Shown here: positions 33,020 to 46,274 of the stretch, piece after piece
How positions within the stretch are numbered: the first letter of the stretch is position 1
Layout: every line of letters starts with the position of its first letter
Origin: Marsupella aquatica
Lineage: Eukaryota > Marchantiophyta
Direction: 5' to 3'
DNA: 64,000 bases
Assembly (NCBI GenBank): GCA_973895155.1
Contig: OZ316896.1
Span: 12,958,001 to 13,022,000, forward strand
Notes under the pieces: generated by a model
What the model was told of the DNA's origin: nothing
Database searches by the model: none
What the model saw: the letters and a program-made list of their open reading frames with translations, nothing else
Translations under genes and position numbers: made by a program

Positions 33020-34080
33020 GGCCATTTGATAGCAATGTTTACATTGGCTTTTGCTCTCAGTGCACAAATGAACCGGGATTTTGAATCGCTCTAAAATCTG
33101 CAAAATCGTACACAAGTAGTTCTAGATAGAGAGCAAAACAATTCAAGAAGACGAGTACAAGATAGCAATGTAAACATGAGTGACATCTTTAAGACAATAT
33201 TATATGATGAAGCTTTAACGACGACAGAGTCGGAACTTTGTACCAACATGAACTACGAGGGACCTTCTGCTAGACAAGATTGTTGCAATTTTCAACCAAT
33301 ATTCAAACTAGTGTGGAGTAATCAACGATAAACTTGTCGACAACTATCGTAGCATCAAGTTAACTTGTGATTCTCAATTCACCCACGAACTTCTTCTACA
33401 AAAGACGTATTCACAAAGTCGGGAGCTCTACCAACATGGTTGGCTGGACTGGATCACAATATTATTGTCCATTGAGTTTTTGCAATGCTCGGCTCCTACA
33501 TTTGGAGGATCAATATAAGAGAAAATTTGAAGATCTACCACTCCAATGTTGTGTGATGATCAAATGATGCACATCTAAGAACTAAGTCTGCCAGTGAGAG
33601 ATGGACATGGATGTCCTCTAGTAGCTGTGTGGCAAATTGTCTGTAAAGCGCTTGACAGCCAGTGTCTGATTTGAAAGGCAAAGTGATCTTAAATTGGATT
33701 TCTCTGTAGGCCAGCGCTATTTGAAAGGCATTGCAATTCCTTGGCACTAGCCCGACAACAATTACCAGCTGAGAATCAAATCTTTCGCTCAGACAAATCC
33801 AAAAGTTGTCTCATCCCCAGCTGACCCAAAAACTTGATTCACGCGCGTTGAAAACCATCAATATCCTTGTCCCCCTACTCCCAGGTCCGGCATAAACAAT
33901 TCTAGTCAAAACGTCGACAGCCTGCCCATTGTAGCTACTCATCATACACTAGCCTCATTCTTTGAATATTTACAGAAATGAAGGTTGCCCATTGTGGCTA
34001 TTCATCATACACAAGCCTGAATACACATTTTGATGACAAATCATGAATGCACATTTGATGACAAAATCATGCATGCCAAG
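33020..34080. repeat. Direct repeat flanking MDR copy 2 (left)
   Basis: Matches 36812-37960 in the same orientation, including GAACCGGGATTTTGAATCGC, the CATGGTTGGCTGGACTGG segment and the GATGGACATGGATGTCCTCT segment. The two copies bracket the plus-strand MDR gene, as a tandem duplication would. No coding sequence seen. Confidence 0.8.
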
Positions 34081-34879
34081 GTTTCTGACATAGTGGAATT
34101 TGGCAGATTTCCACAAGAAAAATGTTGGAGGAGAAGTGGCTAAAGTTTTAGAGAGAGGTCTAATGTGGCAAACAGTGGACAAAACAATATGCAAGTAGTA
34201 GCAAAGAAGGTGTTTCCAAATGAAATCCAATGTAATTTTATGTCAGAAAGGCCTGTATTTCTGAATTGTGATCAGCCATGTAGTCACTTACAAACTGAAA
34301 TGCACTTATGTATTGCTGGTTTAGTCAGGGTCTAGATGCAAAGTTGCACTTTTTGGTCCATTAAACTCTAATGTGAGGGTAGTCATGACCGGGCTGCACT
34401 TGCCCACAGAATGTAGGTATTGAGCCTACACTTAAAAATCTTTTTGTCGTCCATATCAGCCACTGCAATCTCAATTTGCCTCGCCTCCATGCCTCCTGGT
34501 CCATTGGCAATGCCATCGTGAGACTACACATGCCCTCTCCAATTGGACTCTGCGGTTTGGTTTGGTTGAAATCTATGCGCTTCGGGCTAGGCTTTGTGTT
34601 CAATGTCAAATTGAATGAGCTTTGTGTTCAGTGTTGACAAGTTTCATGTTTGACGGATCCCAGAGAAATTTTTGCAACCAAACCAAGTTTGAAAGGTATT
34701 TGGCAACCCCATATGGTGTGGGCGTACGTTACTTTGGGTAGGAGAGGCTTGTTCAGGCCTGCATTTGGGCCCTTTAATTTTCCTGGTTTTAGTCCCCTCC
34801 CCCTAAACCCACGGAGATCCGTGGTGGCGTGCACCTAAACATGATGTACTGTATATACCTCGCTTTTACTCAATCGTGC

Positions 34880-35571
34880 TTTGTTTGACCGATTAAATAA
34901 AGTAAAAAGGTCATCTGTGATCTGTCGGTATGCTCTGTCTCGCGGAAATTACACTTGGACCTGCTATCGCCTCGAGCTCCCTCCCACCTCCTCACCGAAG
35001 CTCTCCAAGAAGTTTCGTTACGATCATTCCTTCCATTCCGCGATAATTATACTGGGCTACCGGACCGAGTTCACCAAACCTGGTGAGAGGGGAGTCAGAA
35101 AAATCCAATTGCGCATTGCTCGACCCCCGTGGATCGCTGTAGATGCCACAGGGCATTAACCCAATCCCCTGTCCGAATCGAATTTCAAACCTCGGTTGTT
35201 CGCTGTGTCCTTTCGCCATGAAATATCCTCAGCTTCGAATTGGTTCCATGACTCCTCTCACAGATCTATTAATCCAACCCCAACCATGCTTCAAATGCAA
35301 AACTCAGACCTTCCATCCCGGCGTCCCGCTCTAATCTGCATTCGATCTTTGTCCTCTGACGTGACGATCATTTTCATTCCGTGCAGCTTTCAAGCTGTCG
35401 TGATCGAGACACCCAAATCACATTGCCTCCATCGGTTACCACAATACAGAATTCGAAAGCTGTCGTGTCGATAGAGGAGAAATTTGCTTCGAAGGGAGCT
35501 AGTTTGAAAGGATCGTCTTCTCTGTTACAGTCTTACACTTAGGCGCCTCTAGACTCATCGTACTCCATAAA
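34880..35571. other. 5' flank of MDR copy 2, homologous to the flanks of copies 1 and 3
   Basis: Reverse complement of the DNA upstream of copy 1 (about 7412-8240), including the segment containing GAAGTTTCGTTACGATCATTCC and a CACAGGGCATT block. The promoter therefore travelled with the gene. No separate gene seen. The stretch 34270-34880 shows nothing recognisable. Confidence 0.6.
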
Positions 35572-36582
35572 ATGCCATCCAACACGGCTGCATGGCTTGT
35601 TGGAGCGAAGACAAAGCCACTCGAGGTCAGGCCGGCTCCTTACACCCCTCCCGGTGAGCATGAGATTGTCATCAAGAACGCCGCGATAGCCATCAATCCC
35701 GTCGACTGGAAGCTGCAAGAGCTAGCGTTGTTCCCCCTCAACTATCCAGCTATACTCTGTGAAGATGTTGCTGGTGAGGTCGTGGAGGTCGGCAGTTCTG
35801 TCACCCGATTCCGAGTGGGCGATCGCGTGCTCGGTCACGGAAGTGGCTTGGGTTCCCAGCGTGCCTCCCAAAGCGCTTTCCAGGAGTACACCGTGGTAAA
35901 TGACTACATGTCGTCGCCAATTCCCACCACAATGCCCTTTGAGACTGCCGTGGTCATCCCCTTGGGCTTTTCGACTGCTGCCGTAGGATTGTATAAGAGC
36001 GACTACCTCGCGTTTCCATACCCGTCCGTGAGTCCAAAGCCAACCGGCAAAGTGCTGCTCGTCTGGGGAGGGGCGTCAAGCGTCGGCGGTAACGGGATTC
36101 AGCTCGGCGTTGCATCCGGCTACGAGGTCATCACAACTGCGTCCCCGAAGAACTTCGGCTACGTCAAGAAGCTCGGCGCCAGCCAGGTCTTCGACTACAA
36201 AAGCAAGACTATCGTTCAGGAGCTCGTTGAGGCATTAAAGGGCAAAACGATCGCTGGGGTGCTGGATTGCATCAGGACTGATGGAGTATTGGAGGTCTGC
36301 GCGGAAGTCTTGAGCAAGTCCCAAGGCCATAAATTCATCTCTACGGTCGGTCTTGCTCAGGAGAACCTGCCTGGCGCCGTTGAAACGAAGCGGATTTTGG
36401 GGATTGTGGACAACGAGGTCGGCAAGGCTGTGTACGAGGAGTACCTGCCAAAGGCTCTCGCTGAGGGCAAATTTGTGCCGGCTCCTGATCCAGTCGTTGT
36501 CGGGAAGGGCCTCCACTGTATCCAAGAAGCCCTAGAGGCTCAGAAGACAGTGTCTGCAAAGAAAGTGGTTATTACTTTATAA
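35572..36582 (+). CDS. Zinc-less MDR-family NADP(H) oxidoreductase, copy 2
   Basis: Full-length, intronless, 336 residues, on the opposite strand to the other three. It has NPVDWKLQ at 42-49 and the GGASSVG cofactor loop at 166-172. Differences from copies 1 and 3 include CEDVAGE in place of GEDVAGE, AFPYPSVSP before the Rossmann domain and GLAQENLP near 265. It is flanked by direct repeats of about 1 kb. It appears intact and is probably expressed from the conserved upstream sequence (inference). Substrate unknown. Confidence 0.9.
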   Translation: MPSNTAAWLVGAKTKPLEVRPAPYTPPGEHEIVIKNAAIAINPVDWKLQELALFPLNYPAILCEDVAGEVVEVGSSVTRFRVGDRVLGHGSGLGSQRASQSAFQEYTVVNDYMSSPIPTTMPFETAVVIPLGFSTAAVGLYKSDYLAFPYPSVSPKPTGKVLLVWGGASSVGGNGIQLGVASGYEVITTASPKNFGYVKKLGASQVFDYKSKTIVQELVEALKGKTIAGVLDCIRTDGVLEVCAEVLSKSQGHKFISTVGLAQENLPGAVETKRILGIVDNEVGKAVYEEYLPKALAEGKFVPAPDPVVVGKGLHCIQEALEAQKTVSAKKVVITL

Positions 36583-36689
36583 TTTAAACATTTCAATATT
36601 TAGCACGTTCAAGCAAGCGGCTGTTGGGCAGATCGAGATGTCACTGACCACTTGATCGGTTCGACCAAAACGGGAGGATGGTTGGCCTT

Positions 36690-36950
36690 CGGCGCTCAGT
36701 GCACAACTGAACCGGGATCCTCAATCTCTCTGAAATTTGCAAAAATCGGGTACAAGTAGTTCTAGACAGAGAGCGAAATAATTCGAGAAGACGAGTACGA
36801 GATAGCAATGTTTACGTTGGCCTTCGCTCTCAGTGAACAAATGAACCGGGATTTTGAATCGCTCTGAAATCTGCAAAATCATACACAAGTAGTCCTAGAC
36901 AGAGAGCGAAACAATTTAAGAAGACGAGTACGAGATAGCAATGTAAACAT
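36690..36950. repeat. Tandem repeat of about 130 bp 3' of MDR copy 2
   Basis: Two imperfect units, each running from GCTCTCAGTG through TGAACCGGGAT to GAGATAGCAATGT. Related units lie at 33050-33180 and, inverted, downstream of copies 1 and 3. Confidence 0.75.
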
Positions 36951-37960
36951 GACGTCTTCAAGACAATATTATATGATGAAGCTCTAACAACGGCAGATTA
37001 GGAACTTCTTACGAACATGAACTACGAGGGACCTACTGCTAGACAGGATTGTGCAATTTTCCACCAATATTCAAACTGGTGTGGAATAATCAACGATTAA
37101 CTTGTCGACAACTTTCGTAGCATCGAGTTAACTGTGATTGATTCACCCACGAACTTCTTCTACAAAATACGTATGCACGAAGTCGGGAGCTCTACCAACA
37201 TGGTTGGCTGGACTGGTTCACAGTATTATTGTCCACTGAGTTTTTGCAATGCTGGGCTGCTACATTTGGAAGGCCAGTATGAGAGAAAGTCATCAGCTAA
37301 ATCGAGAGTCTACCAACATGGTTGGCTGGACTGGATCACAGTATTATTGTCCACTGAGTTTTTGCAATGGTGGGCTGCTACATTTGGAAGGTCAGTATAA
37401 GAGAAAGTCATCAGCTAAATCGAGAGGACACCCCTGAGCTGATGATTCGAAGATCTACCACTCCATTGTGTGATAATCGAATGATGCACATCTAAGAACT
37501 AAGTCTGCCAGTGAGAGATGGACATGGATGTCCTCTAGTAGCTGTGTGTCAAATTGTCTGTAATGGGCTTGACAGCTAGTGTCTGATCTGAAAGGCAAAG
37601 TGATCTCAAATTTGATTTCTCTCCAGGCCAGCGCTATTCCAAATGCATTGCGATTCCTTGGCACTAGACGGGCGACAATTACCAGATGAGAATCAAATCT
37701 TTTGCTCAGATAAATCCAAAAGTTGTCTCATCCCCAGCTGACCCAGAAACTTGATTCACGTCGAAAACCATCAATATCCTCGTCACCCTACTCCCAGATC
37801 CGGCAGCAGCAATTATAGTCAAAACATCGACAGCCTGCCCATTGTAGCTACTCATCATACACGAGCCTCATTCTTAACAGAAATTATGGTTGCCCATTGT
37901 GGCTCTTCATCATACACAAGCCTGAATACACATTTGATGACAAAAGATCATGCATGATAT
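36812..37960. repeat. Direct repeat flanking MDR copy 2 (right)
   Basis: Partner of 33020-34080. It additionally contains a 118-bp tandem duplication beginning at 37191 and 37309 (TCTACCAACATGGTTGGCTG) that the left copy lacks. Confidence 0.8.
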
Positions 37961-38836
37961 CATTTTTAAACATACAACATTCGGTAGTTATTTCCATGCA
38001 CATAAACTTTGGTGGGGCCCTAAAGTCTCTATCGACAGGCTTCACTCTACAAGCCTAGAAGCCAATTCTAGTTTATCATGGCAATTTAATAGTAAGATTT
38101 TTGTTCGCCTACAAAACATTAGCTGAGATGCCTCCAGTTTTACTGATTACTTCCCCTTGCATATAACCTCCAAGGTAGACGTAAGCTCACATGGGACCCA
38201 TGAAAATGTATATATTTTAGTTAGGATGACTGGACTTAGTAAACTTGCTCGCCTTTCTTCAAGCAACATTTAGAGAGTTCAAGAATTGGGTGGAGAAAAC
38301 GTTTGAACTTTAGGTTGTCAATTATAAAAATAATAATTTGAATTTTTCATTTAACCACACATGTGATGCTCTTTCTTCTGCCAATTCAAGTGAATGAGAG
38401 AGAAAATTGATACTTTGGGAGGTTGACACCTCCTGCTTTAAGTGCTCCTCATACTTTTAATTATTTGCTAAGCTTATGGTTTTTAATTGTCATACCTAAG
38501 GCAAGGGAGGATGTTATGTAAGTTATTTGCACAAATTTTGATCGATTTGAGTGTCATTAGAGCAAATGAGAATATACCTTATGTGCACAACTTTTCAAGA
38601 CTTGTGCACTTGTACTTTTAGTCATTATGTGACATGTACTTTTATTTGGCATGTGCTCTACTTCTCTCACTCAATCCTATCAAATACTATGCAATAGTCA
38701 TTTACACATCACCGCAAGACAAAAAAATGAAGCATGTTCGAGGATGAACATGCTATAATGAGTGAAGTTAGTGTGGAAGGTCAAAGCCACAACAAATCCA
38801 TACCAAAAAAGCATTGTATAGACACATAGTCTATAT
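37961..38836. other. AT-rich gene-free stretch
   Basis: No ORF with a recognisable domain, no clear repeat and no RNA gene seen. Confidence 0.4.
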
Positions 38837-39365
38837 AGGAGGAGTTGCATATTGAAATGTGATCAACCATTGAAGTACATTTATTAGTGTACTCCCCATC
38901 TATCTGCTGTTTTGTGATGAGGAGTTGGAGATTGAATTGTGATCAACCATTGAGTTATGGTAATGTAATCCCCATCTATGTGCTACTTGTGATGAGCAGT
39001 TGTAGAATTTATTTTTTTGATCAACCATTGAGTCCTGTTAGTGTAGTCCCCATACCTGTATTATTTGTGACGAGCCCTATGCCAGTGCTTTGCACTGTGC
39101 AAGGAGGGCAGGTCCATAGGGATTGGCCGGGGCATTACGGGGCGGGAAACAAATATGTGATAGGGGTGTACACTTTTATCATCAATGGTCAGCAAAAACA
39201 GCTAATGAAATCCAACGGCTGTGGAGCTTTCCCGCCCAGGAGATTTTTTGTATGGGGACGAAGGACAAAAAAAGGTGGGATCCCTTATTATAGTTGTAGA
39301 TGAGGAGTTGTAGATAGAATTGTGATCATTGAGTTACATTAGTGTAGTCCCCATGTCTGTGCTAT
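38837..39365. repeat. Degenerate tandem repeat at the left edge of copy B
   Basis: Four imperfect units of about 75-80 bp share GAGGAGTTG, TGATCAACCATTGAGT and TAGTGTAGTCCCCAT. The last two are separated by about 220 bp of unrelated sequence (about 39075-39295). The first bases of the window are the last unit of the same array in copy A. Confidence 0.7.
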
Positions 39366-42300
39366 TCACGACTTTCATGAAGATCTTGCCATGTGTGATG
39401 CTTTGCTATTGACAATTTTATCATTATATAAGTACTCCATATTCTTAAGGTCAACCAGAAGGAGGATATTGTGGGCCACAATGCAGAATAAGAGAGGAAT
39501 TTCATTTTGCATCTATATCTATGCCCCCATTAAGAAAGGAGAAAAAGTCATCTGAGGTTCTAGGAAATGCACTGCAACATGTGTCGCATCTTTTGGACTA
39601 CTACTACGCTACTACCCTACTACCTAATTTCTTCCTTCTTGGGAGAATTAAGTTAAAAACACCATATTGGTTCATAAACTAAAACAGCGCAGGCTGGGAG
39701 CTCCAAAAACCAAAGAAACACATGACATCTACAGATTTGCTTATGATCTCGCTGAACAAAACTAGGATTTTTTTTAATAAGCAACAAAGTATACAGCAAA
39801 ATAAATATGACCTTCTTTGCTCCAGAGGGCAATAACTCTTTTGGCACAGTCATGTGGAATCTCCCGCCATGGACACTCAAGACTGCACTACTCCTGAACA
39901 AGACCAATGCTACCATCATGAAAAATGGCCACAAACGGAGGTGTCCGCAAACACGAGCCTCAGTCTACTTTTTGCATAAGGGTTAGCATTGGTTCCCTTG
40001 GTGCTGTTGTCACCATTTTGTCACCAAAACATACAAGAAACCCCTCGGCATGTAGCTCAACTGCTGCCTTCCTGAATGTAAAAAACGACGGATACAGAAT
40101 CACTCAATTCTATTGAGAAGCAACTATCTCAGCAGCAAAATTGAAACTTCTGAGAATGAGCTAAAAATGTCAGTGTCTGATCGAGGTTAGTGACAAGCAT
40201 CACCTGTGGTTGTTTTTTTGCAAGGAAAGTGTGCTTCACAATCGTTATGAGATGGGTTAAACTGGAGAGAAGTGTGGAATCCGTTTGCAACATCGTTGAA
40301 TTCTCCCCACCAACAGAAGTTGGACAAACTTCCAGCGCTCTCTACTGATTGTGAAAATACTTCATCAGTATTTTTGACTGAGTACAAAAACAAGCTAGAA
40401 TTTTCCTCACCAAGATTGTAGCGTAGAGCCTACACAAGTGTTCTAGGTAATATCAATTTTATTCTACGTCATCAGGTTTGTGAACATTAAATAGGGCTCT
40501 ATTGTACGCAAACTAAACATATCTATCCCCAAGAAAATGCTTCCAATACTCAGCCTCGCTTATGAAACTGAAATTGTGAATCGAAAAGATTGTGTTCAGT
40601 CTCAAGTTCCATTATGATCACTTCCTCTATTTGAGATACACAACTTTGGGGTTAGGTTCCCGCAGAAAGGCGACTATGATACATAATACGTCCTATTTGG
40701 TTAATGTATTCCAAAATGCGAGCTGGAATTCATTTAGAAGCCTTACGAAACAGGCTTAGATTTGGCAGTCATGATCTTGGCAGGCTTACCTCATTCATGA
40801 ACGGTCTGCGGAATATCGTATAAATCAGTCGAGTGAGTTGGGGACCCTTCAGTGAGCAAATCTCAGCAGTTCAAATTCATGATGCATGAAATCATTTGAG
40901 CTCCAATCAACAGATCCTTCTGTTCAATACTCTCAACAGATTCTGGAAATTTGCTATCCAAACAAACCTTTTTTGCAGTGACATTTTCTCGAACTCCTGT
41001 GGCATAATGTTCAAGTGGGCACTCATTTGAGCTCCTCTGTTTTGAGAGTAGCAATCCTACTTTGACCTTTGCGAATTAATAAAGTTTGCAAACGTTTGAT
41101 GCTTTGATGTTCTCTATTTCGACAGCAACTATTTGTTGACTGAATACCAACATGTTTGGCTGCAAAACAATTTGCCAACACAGTGACTAGCTGCAGCAGA
41201 AGTCGATTGTGGCCAATTACAAAGGATCGGCCTAAAAGGGCACTACCGTCTTCTAGCTCCGCAACGAATAAGCAACAAAGCTTCCCCGCATGCATCAAAG
41301 GCAGCATTTGGTGCATAATTCGCACGAAGGGGGAAAAGCCCCTAAGAGTGAACAAAAACAAGCTTCTGACAAGAATCGGGCAGGTGAAGGACGGAGTGCA
41401 TGAAGAGAGTGAAGAAGCAAGCAGCCACAGTACCCACCTAGAGTAGTACGTGGCCTACTGCAGAACACAGATCTTACCATGCCTTTGTTGAAATCTGTTT
41501 ACATCAGTGGTATCAGTTCTGCTCACCTTGGACGCCTCTACCTTGAAGCCAGTGAGGACCTTCGTTCCATCAAGCATACATCATCAACTTAGACATGAAT
41601 GTCAATAATGGGGAATCGTCTTGGTGGAGACTAAAACCCACGCAACTTGTTTGGTATTCAGTCGAGTAATGGTCACTTGCTTCTCGGAGGTACTCATTTT
41701 GTTGACATCTACAGGGTACGAAACAATTGCCTGTCAGTCAATGTGGATGCACAATAAGAAGTGGTACTGAAGGATGAATAGCTGAGTTGGCTTGATAAAC
41801 GGGCCCGTTTGTAGGGCTGGTTCCACACGACCACCACTATTCCTTTTGGTAGTGTGTTTCTCTCTTCGTATTTGGAAGACATTACACCATGCTCAAGCCT
41901 GAGTGTAGATCTCCAGGCTTGCCTCCAGTTACTATACTAGTTATCTACAATTATATATCGCACTATTATAGAGATAGATTCTAATTGTTTTTTAATGTTT
42001 CTTCTAGTCATTGGGGTTCACAGTTGCCCTCTTCTTTAGAGATCAGTATGTACTCTCGATGCCTTTTACTTTAATCCGGTGTACTTCTTTTGGCCGTTTC
42101 TGGAAAGTTGGTACTTTTTTGTCACTTTTATCAGCAAAGGAATATAGAATGATAAAGAAACTTTTGGAGATGGGTCGCTTGGGTGCCATAATCATGTTAC
42201 TGGGTGTTATCCCCCTTCTCACAAAATACCGTTAGTGCCATACAAATGGGAGTTATCTAGCTGCTCACATAACACCGCTCAAATGCTGTAAACGTTCAGG

Positions 42301-44723
42301 AGTGTGGGTGTCTTCTGGGAGAGGTAGAGTTGTTGTAAGAATAGTGCCTCCAGACATGGACAGTGTGAAAAGTGTCCCAAATGATTGTAGTTTTTCCTTT
42401 TAGTTTCAGCTTTACCTGAAAAGTGGTGGCTAGTAGGATTTCTAAGATTGCAGGGGATCTATGGGAACACTTATTTTAAGTGCCATGACGTAGATCTGGC
42501 TAAGGAAACCAATACTGTCAAACAAAGAGCACTTTGGGATAATCTTTGAGTTGGAAGGCTTGGATGGAAATCCCATCCTAATGACTCTTTAAAAGCGTAG
42601 TAAATGGTTAAAGTTTTTTTTTAAAGCTTCAGTCTGTCTGTATTGACGAGCTCCTAAGACAACCAAGCACGGATGGGGTCAGTCTGGCACCTAAAATGTT
42701 ATCGTTTACAGAACTGACGGAAGTGTGACCTTTAAGGCCATTGGAACTGCTTACTGCATGAACTCTTTCGTTGTCTATTCTAGTTCTAGTCATACCTTGG
42801 TTAGCCATATTTGATAAGGAAAAGTTATTTGAACTTTCCTCAAGACTTTTGCAATTGGCCATTAAAAATTTTCCCAGCCAACAAGCTCTTTCAGTCTGCG
42901 TTTTCCAATATTTCTGCTGCACCTAGCCAAAACATGTGTCCGCTGCCTATTTCAGCAGGATAGATGTTTTCAGGGCATTTTGCCTCAAATAAAGTTTTTC
43001 AGGCTAAAGTATTTTAATTACTCCCCATTTTTTGGAACAGCTTGCATACTTTACACCCCACCATTTTTTAAGCAGCACATTTTGAGCTGACCCCAATTTG
43101 TTTTTAAATCATACGTGTTTGTGCAAACCTAATTACTACATTTCTCCGAACATCCCACCTGCAATTCCAACGTTCCTGTTTCTTATCCATCCACATTGTC
43201 TACAACTGAATTGCATTGCCACTATTTACTTTCAGGATTGCTTACAAGGCCACTTCAGTTCAGCATGCTCTACAGGACCAGTTCAGCATAGAGGTTCTTT
43301 TCAAATTTAGTGCGGTCAGGATTGGACTCGACTGAAATCAACAAATGTCCAAACGGTTTAATCCTCGACTAGCTTGATCGAAGAACATTAACCAGGAATA
43401 AATGTTGCTCATTCTGCCCTACGTAGCTTTTCTTGATTAGCTTGTTCGGAACAAGTAGTATGCATGGTGACAACACGGCCCCACAGAATTGGAGAAAATG
43501 CAGAATGTTGTCAAGATGAATTTGGTCATGAGCTGCTTCAATTGCTCAGGAAGAAAAGAACGTGCGCATGGACGAAACAGGGGTGGACTGACATGTCACT
43601 CATTCACTGAATGAGTGAATGAATCCATCCTCGAGAAGAAAGGAAGTGTTATCAATCTGACGAGGTGAAGCCAGACAATTTGGATCAGTACATTGAGTGA
43701 GACAGAAATTGCGTTTCAGTACATTGAGTGACGCTATTGATATGAACATTTTTTTATGCTGGGAGAACTATGCTAAAGTGTCCTCTCAATTTTAAGTAAA
43801 GCCAAAGTGGGCCCGTCATATGATATTGGTATGAGCAGTTGTGATGATTTCGGAAAGCAAAATCTTGCAAATCAATTGATAGCCCCGACTACTTGTTCGT
43901 TCAAGGCTTGAGTAGAGACACGACAACAAAATAGTAACCAAATATTTTTACTATTTCCTTCCTTTAAATATAAATGGAATGGATAAAAAGCAATGATTCA
44001 TGTCATACATAATATACCATCATGTTCTATGCAAGGCCCCTATCCAAGGCCCTAGAGTCATGGTCTAGAGGTGACTCTAGCTTCCCCTTCGCACTTTATA
44101 ACTAAGATTGATCGGAAGGGTTGTGATGACATCTGAGAGCAAAATCTTGGAGGTGACAGCTCAATTGTTGTCCTGCATGTATGTTGGAAGTGGAATTGGA
44201 AGTGGAAGCTCACTTGTTGTACTCTCGTTCTGATAAGCCCCACTCAATGGTCCACCAAATGTAGCACCCCAAACGTTACAAAACCTCAGTGGACAATATA
44301 GTGTTCCAGTACAGCAAATCGTTTTGTAAAGCACATTGGAAGCTTTCGTGAATACCTATTTTGTCAAACAAGTGCGTGGTGAATTGAGAATCCTGTCTAG
44401 GAGATTGTCTTTCTTACTTCGTGTTAGCTGGAAGTTTCGAATCGGCCGTTGTTAAGCTTCGTCGTATGATAGTATCGTGAGGAGTAATCTTCTCTATGCT
44501 ATCTCGTACTTAATTGTCTTCTCGAATTGTTTCGCTCTCAGCCTCAAACTACTTCTATCCGATTTTGCAAACGTCAGAGAGATTGAGGACCCCGGTTCAG
44601 TTGTGCACTGAGCGCGAAGGCCGACGATCCTCCCTCTTTCGGCCGAACCGATCAACTGGTCAATTACATTCAATCTTCCCTACAGCCGCTTCCTGTAATG
44701 TCCTCAATATTGAAATGTTTACA

Positions 44724-45734
44724 TTACAGACTTATAACCACTTTCTTTGCAGACATTGTCTTCTGAGCCTCGAGACCGTCCTGTATAGACTGGAGGCCCT
44801 TTCCGACCACAACAGCTTCAGGAGCGGGCACAAATTTGCCCTCAGCGAGAGCCTTTGGCAGGTACTCCTCGTACACAGCCTTGCCGACCTCGTTGTCCAC
44901 AATGCCCCAGATCCACTTCGTTCTAACGGCGCCAGGCAGGTCCTCCGGAGCTTGAACGGCCGTAGAGATGAATTTGTGGCCTTGGGACTGGCTCAAGACT
45001 TCCGCGCAGACCTCCACTACTCCATCAATGGTGATGCAATCCAGCACGCCAGCGATCGTTTTGCCCTTGAATGCCTCAACGAGCTCCTGGACGATAGTTT
45101 TGCTCTTGTAGTCGAAGACCTGGCTGGCGCCGAGCTTTTTGACGTAGTCGAAGTTCTTCGGGGACGCAGTGGTGATGACCTCGTAGCCGGATGCAACGCC
45201 GAGCTGAATCCCGTTGCTGCCGACGCTTGACGCCCCTCCCCAGACGAGCAGGACCTGGCCTGTTGGCTTTGGACTCACGGACGGGTTCTGAAGCCCAAGG
45301 TAGTCTTTCTTATACAGACCGACGGCTGCAGTCGACAAGCCCAAGGGAAGGACCGCGGCAGCCTCGAAGGAGATGGTGCTGGGAATTGGCGATGACATGT
45401 AGTCATCTACCACGGTGTACTCCTGGAAAGCGCTTTGGGAGGCACGCTGGGAACCCAAGCAATTTCCGTGACCAAGCACGCGATCGCCCACTTGGAATCG
45501 GGTGACAGAATTGCCAACCTCCACGACCTCACCAGCAACATCTTCACCGAGTATAGTTGGATAGTTCAGTGGGAACAACGCTAGCTCTTGCAGCTTCCAG
45601 TCGACGGGATTGATGGCCACCGCAGCGTTCTTGATGACAATCTCACGCTCGTTGGGAGGGGTGTAAGGAGCCGGCCTGACCTCGAGTGGCTTTACCTTTT
45701 CTCCGACAAGCCATGCAGCCGTGTTGGATGGCAT
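44724..45734 (-). CDS. Zinc-less MDR-family NADP(H) oxidoreductase, copy 3
   Basis: Full-length, intronless, 336 residues, the duplicate of copy 1 in position and orientation. Residues from about 100 to 260 and the C-terminus are nearly identical to copy 1. Residues 46-95 (WKLQELALFPLNYP, GEDVAGEVVEVG) and VGKAVYEEYLPK near 290 match copy 2 instead. It is therefore a mosaic, most simply explained by gene conversion (inference). The cofactor loop GGASSVG is intact. The retrotransposon at 46031 begins about 300 bp upstream of the start codon and may have separated the gene from part of its promoter. Confidence 0.9.
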   Translation of the reverse strand: MPSNTAAWLVGEKVKPLEVRPAPYTPPNEREIVIKNAAVAINPVDWKLQELALFPLNYPTILGEDVAGEVVEVGNSVTRFQVGDRVLGHGNCLGSQRASQSAFQEYTVVDDYMSSPIPSTISFEAAAVLPLGLSTAAVGLYKKDYLGLQNPSVSPKPTGQVLLVWGGASSVGSNGIQLGVASGYEVITTASPKNFDYVKKLGASQVFDYKSKTIVQELVEAFKGKTIAGVLDCITIDGVVEVCAEVLSQSQGHKFISTAVQAPEDLPGAVRTKWIWGIVDNEVGKAVYEEYLPKALAEGKFVPAPEAVVVGKGLQSIQDGLEAQKTMSAKKVVISL

Positions 45735-46022
45735 TTTAGCGACGACGATGAGTTCCGAGGCGGCGAAGGAGCAGAAAAACAGTTCGCTGCTGTCGAAGAT
45801 GAGAACGGGACAGAGAACAGGATCCTGTCAAACTAGCTCCCGTCGAAGCAAATGACTTATCGATCAACGCAACAGCTTTCGAATTGTGTGTTGGCTATAA
45901 ACAATCGGCCGTGGGCGTTGGAGGCAATGTGATGCGGGGTGTCTCGATCATGACACCTTGAAAGTTCCACGCAGAGAAAAATCCTCGTCTCTGCAGGGAA
46001 CGGAACGGTTGAATGCAGATTC

Positions 46023-46030
46023 GATCAGAT
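46023..46030. repeat. Target site duplication GATCAGAT, left
   Basis: Repeated at 50760-50767. The empty site in copy A (7700-7707) reads GAGCAGAT. Confidence 0.9.
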
Positions 46031-46274
46031 TTTAATGGATATACACATACTTTATACAGAAAAAGGCCAAATAGAGTACAAAAGAATAAACAAGAGAGGT
46101 CCCAAGTGGACAAAACCAAACGCAGAAAAAGTGAGCAAAAGGAAACCCTAAAAACCAAGAAAGAGTAACTAAAAGAAGTGAGCAAAAGGAAACCCCTAAA
46201 AACCAAGAAAGAGTAACTAAAACTACCGCAAATGGACCGAGGTCCTCATCATACCTAGCAAATGTGGCTACAAG

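Noticed and set aside
38887-39303. 138-residue ORF
   Set aside because: It lies mostly in degenerate tandem repeats and has no recognisable domain.
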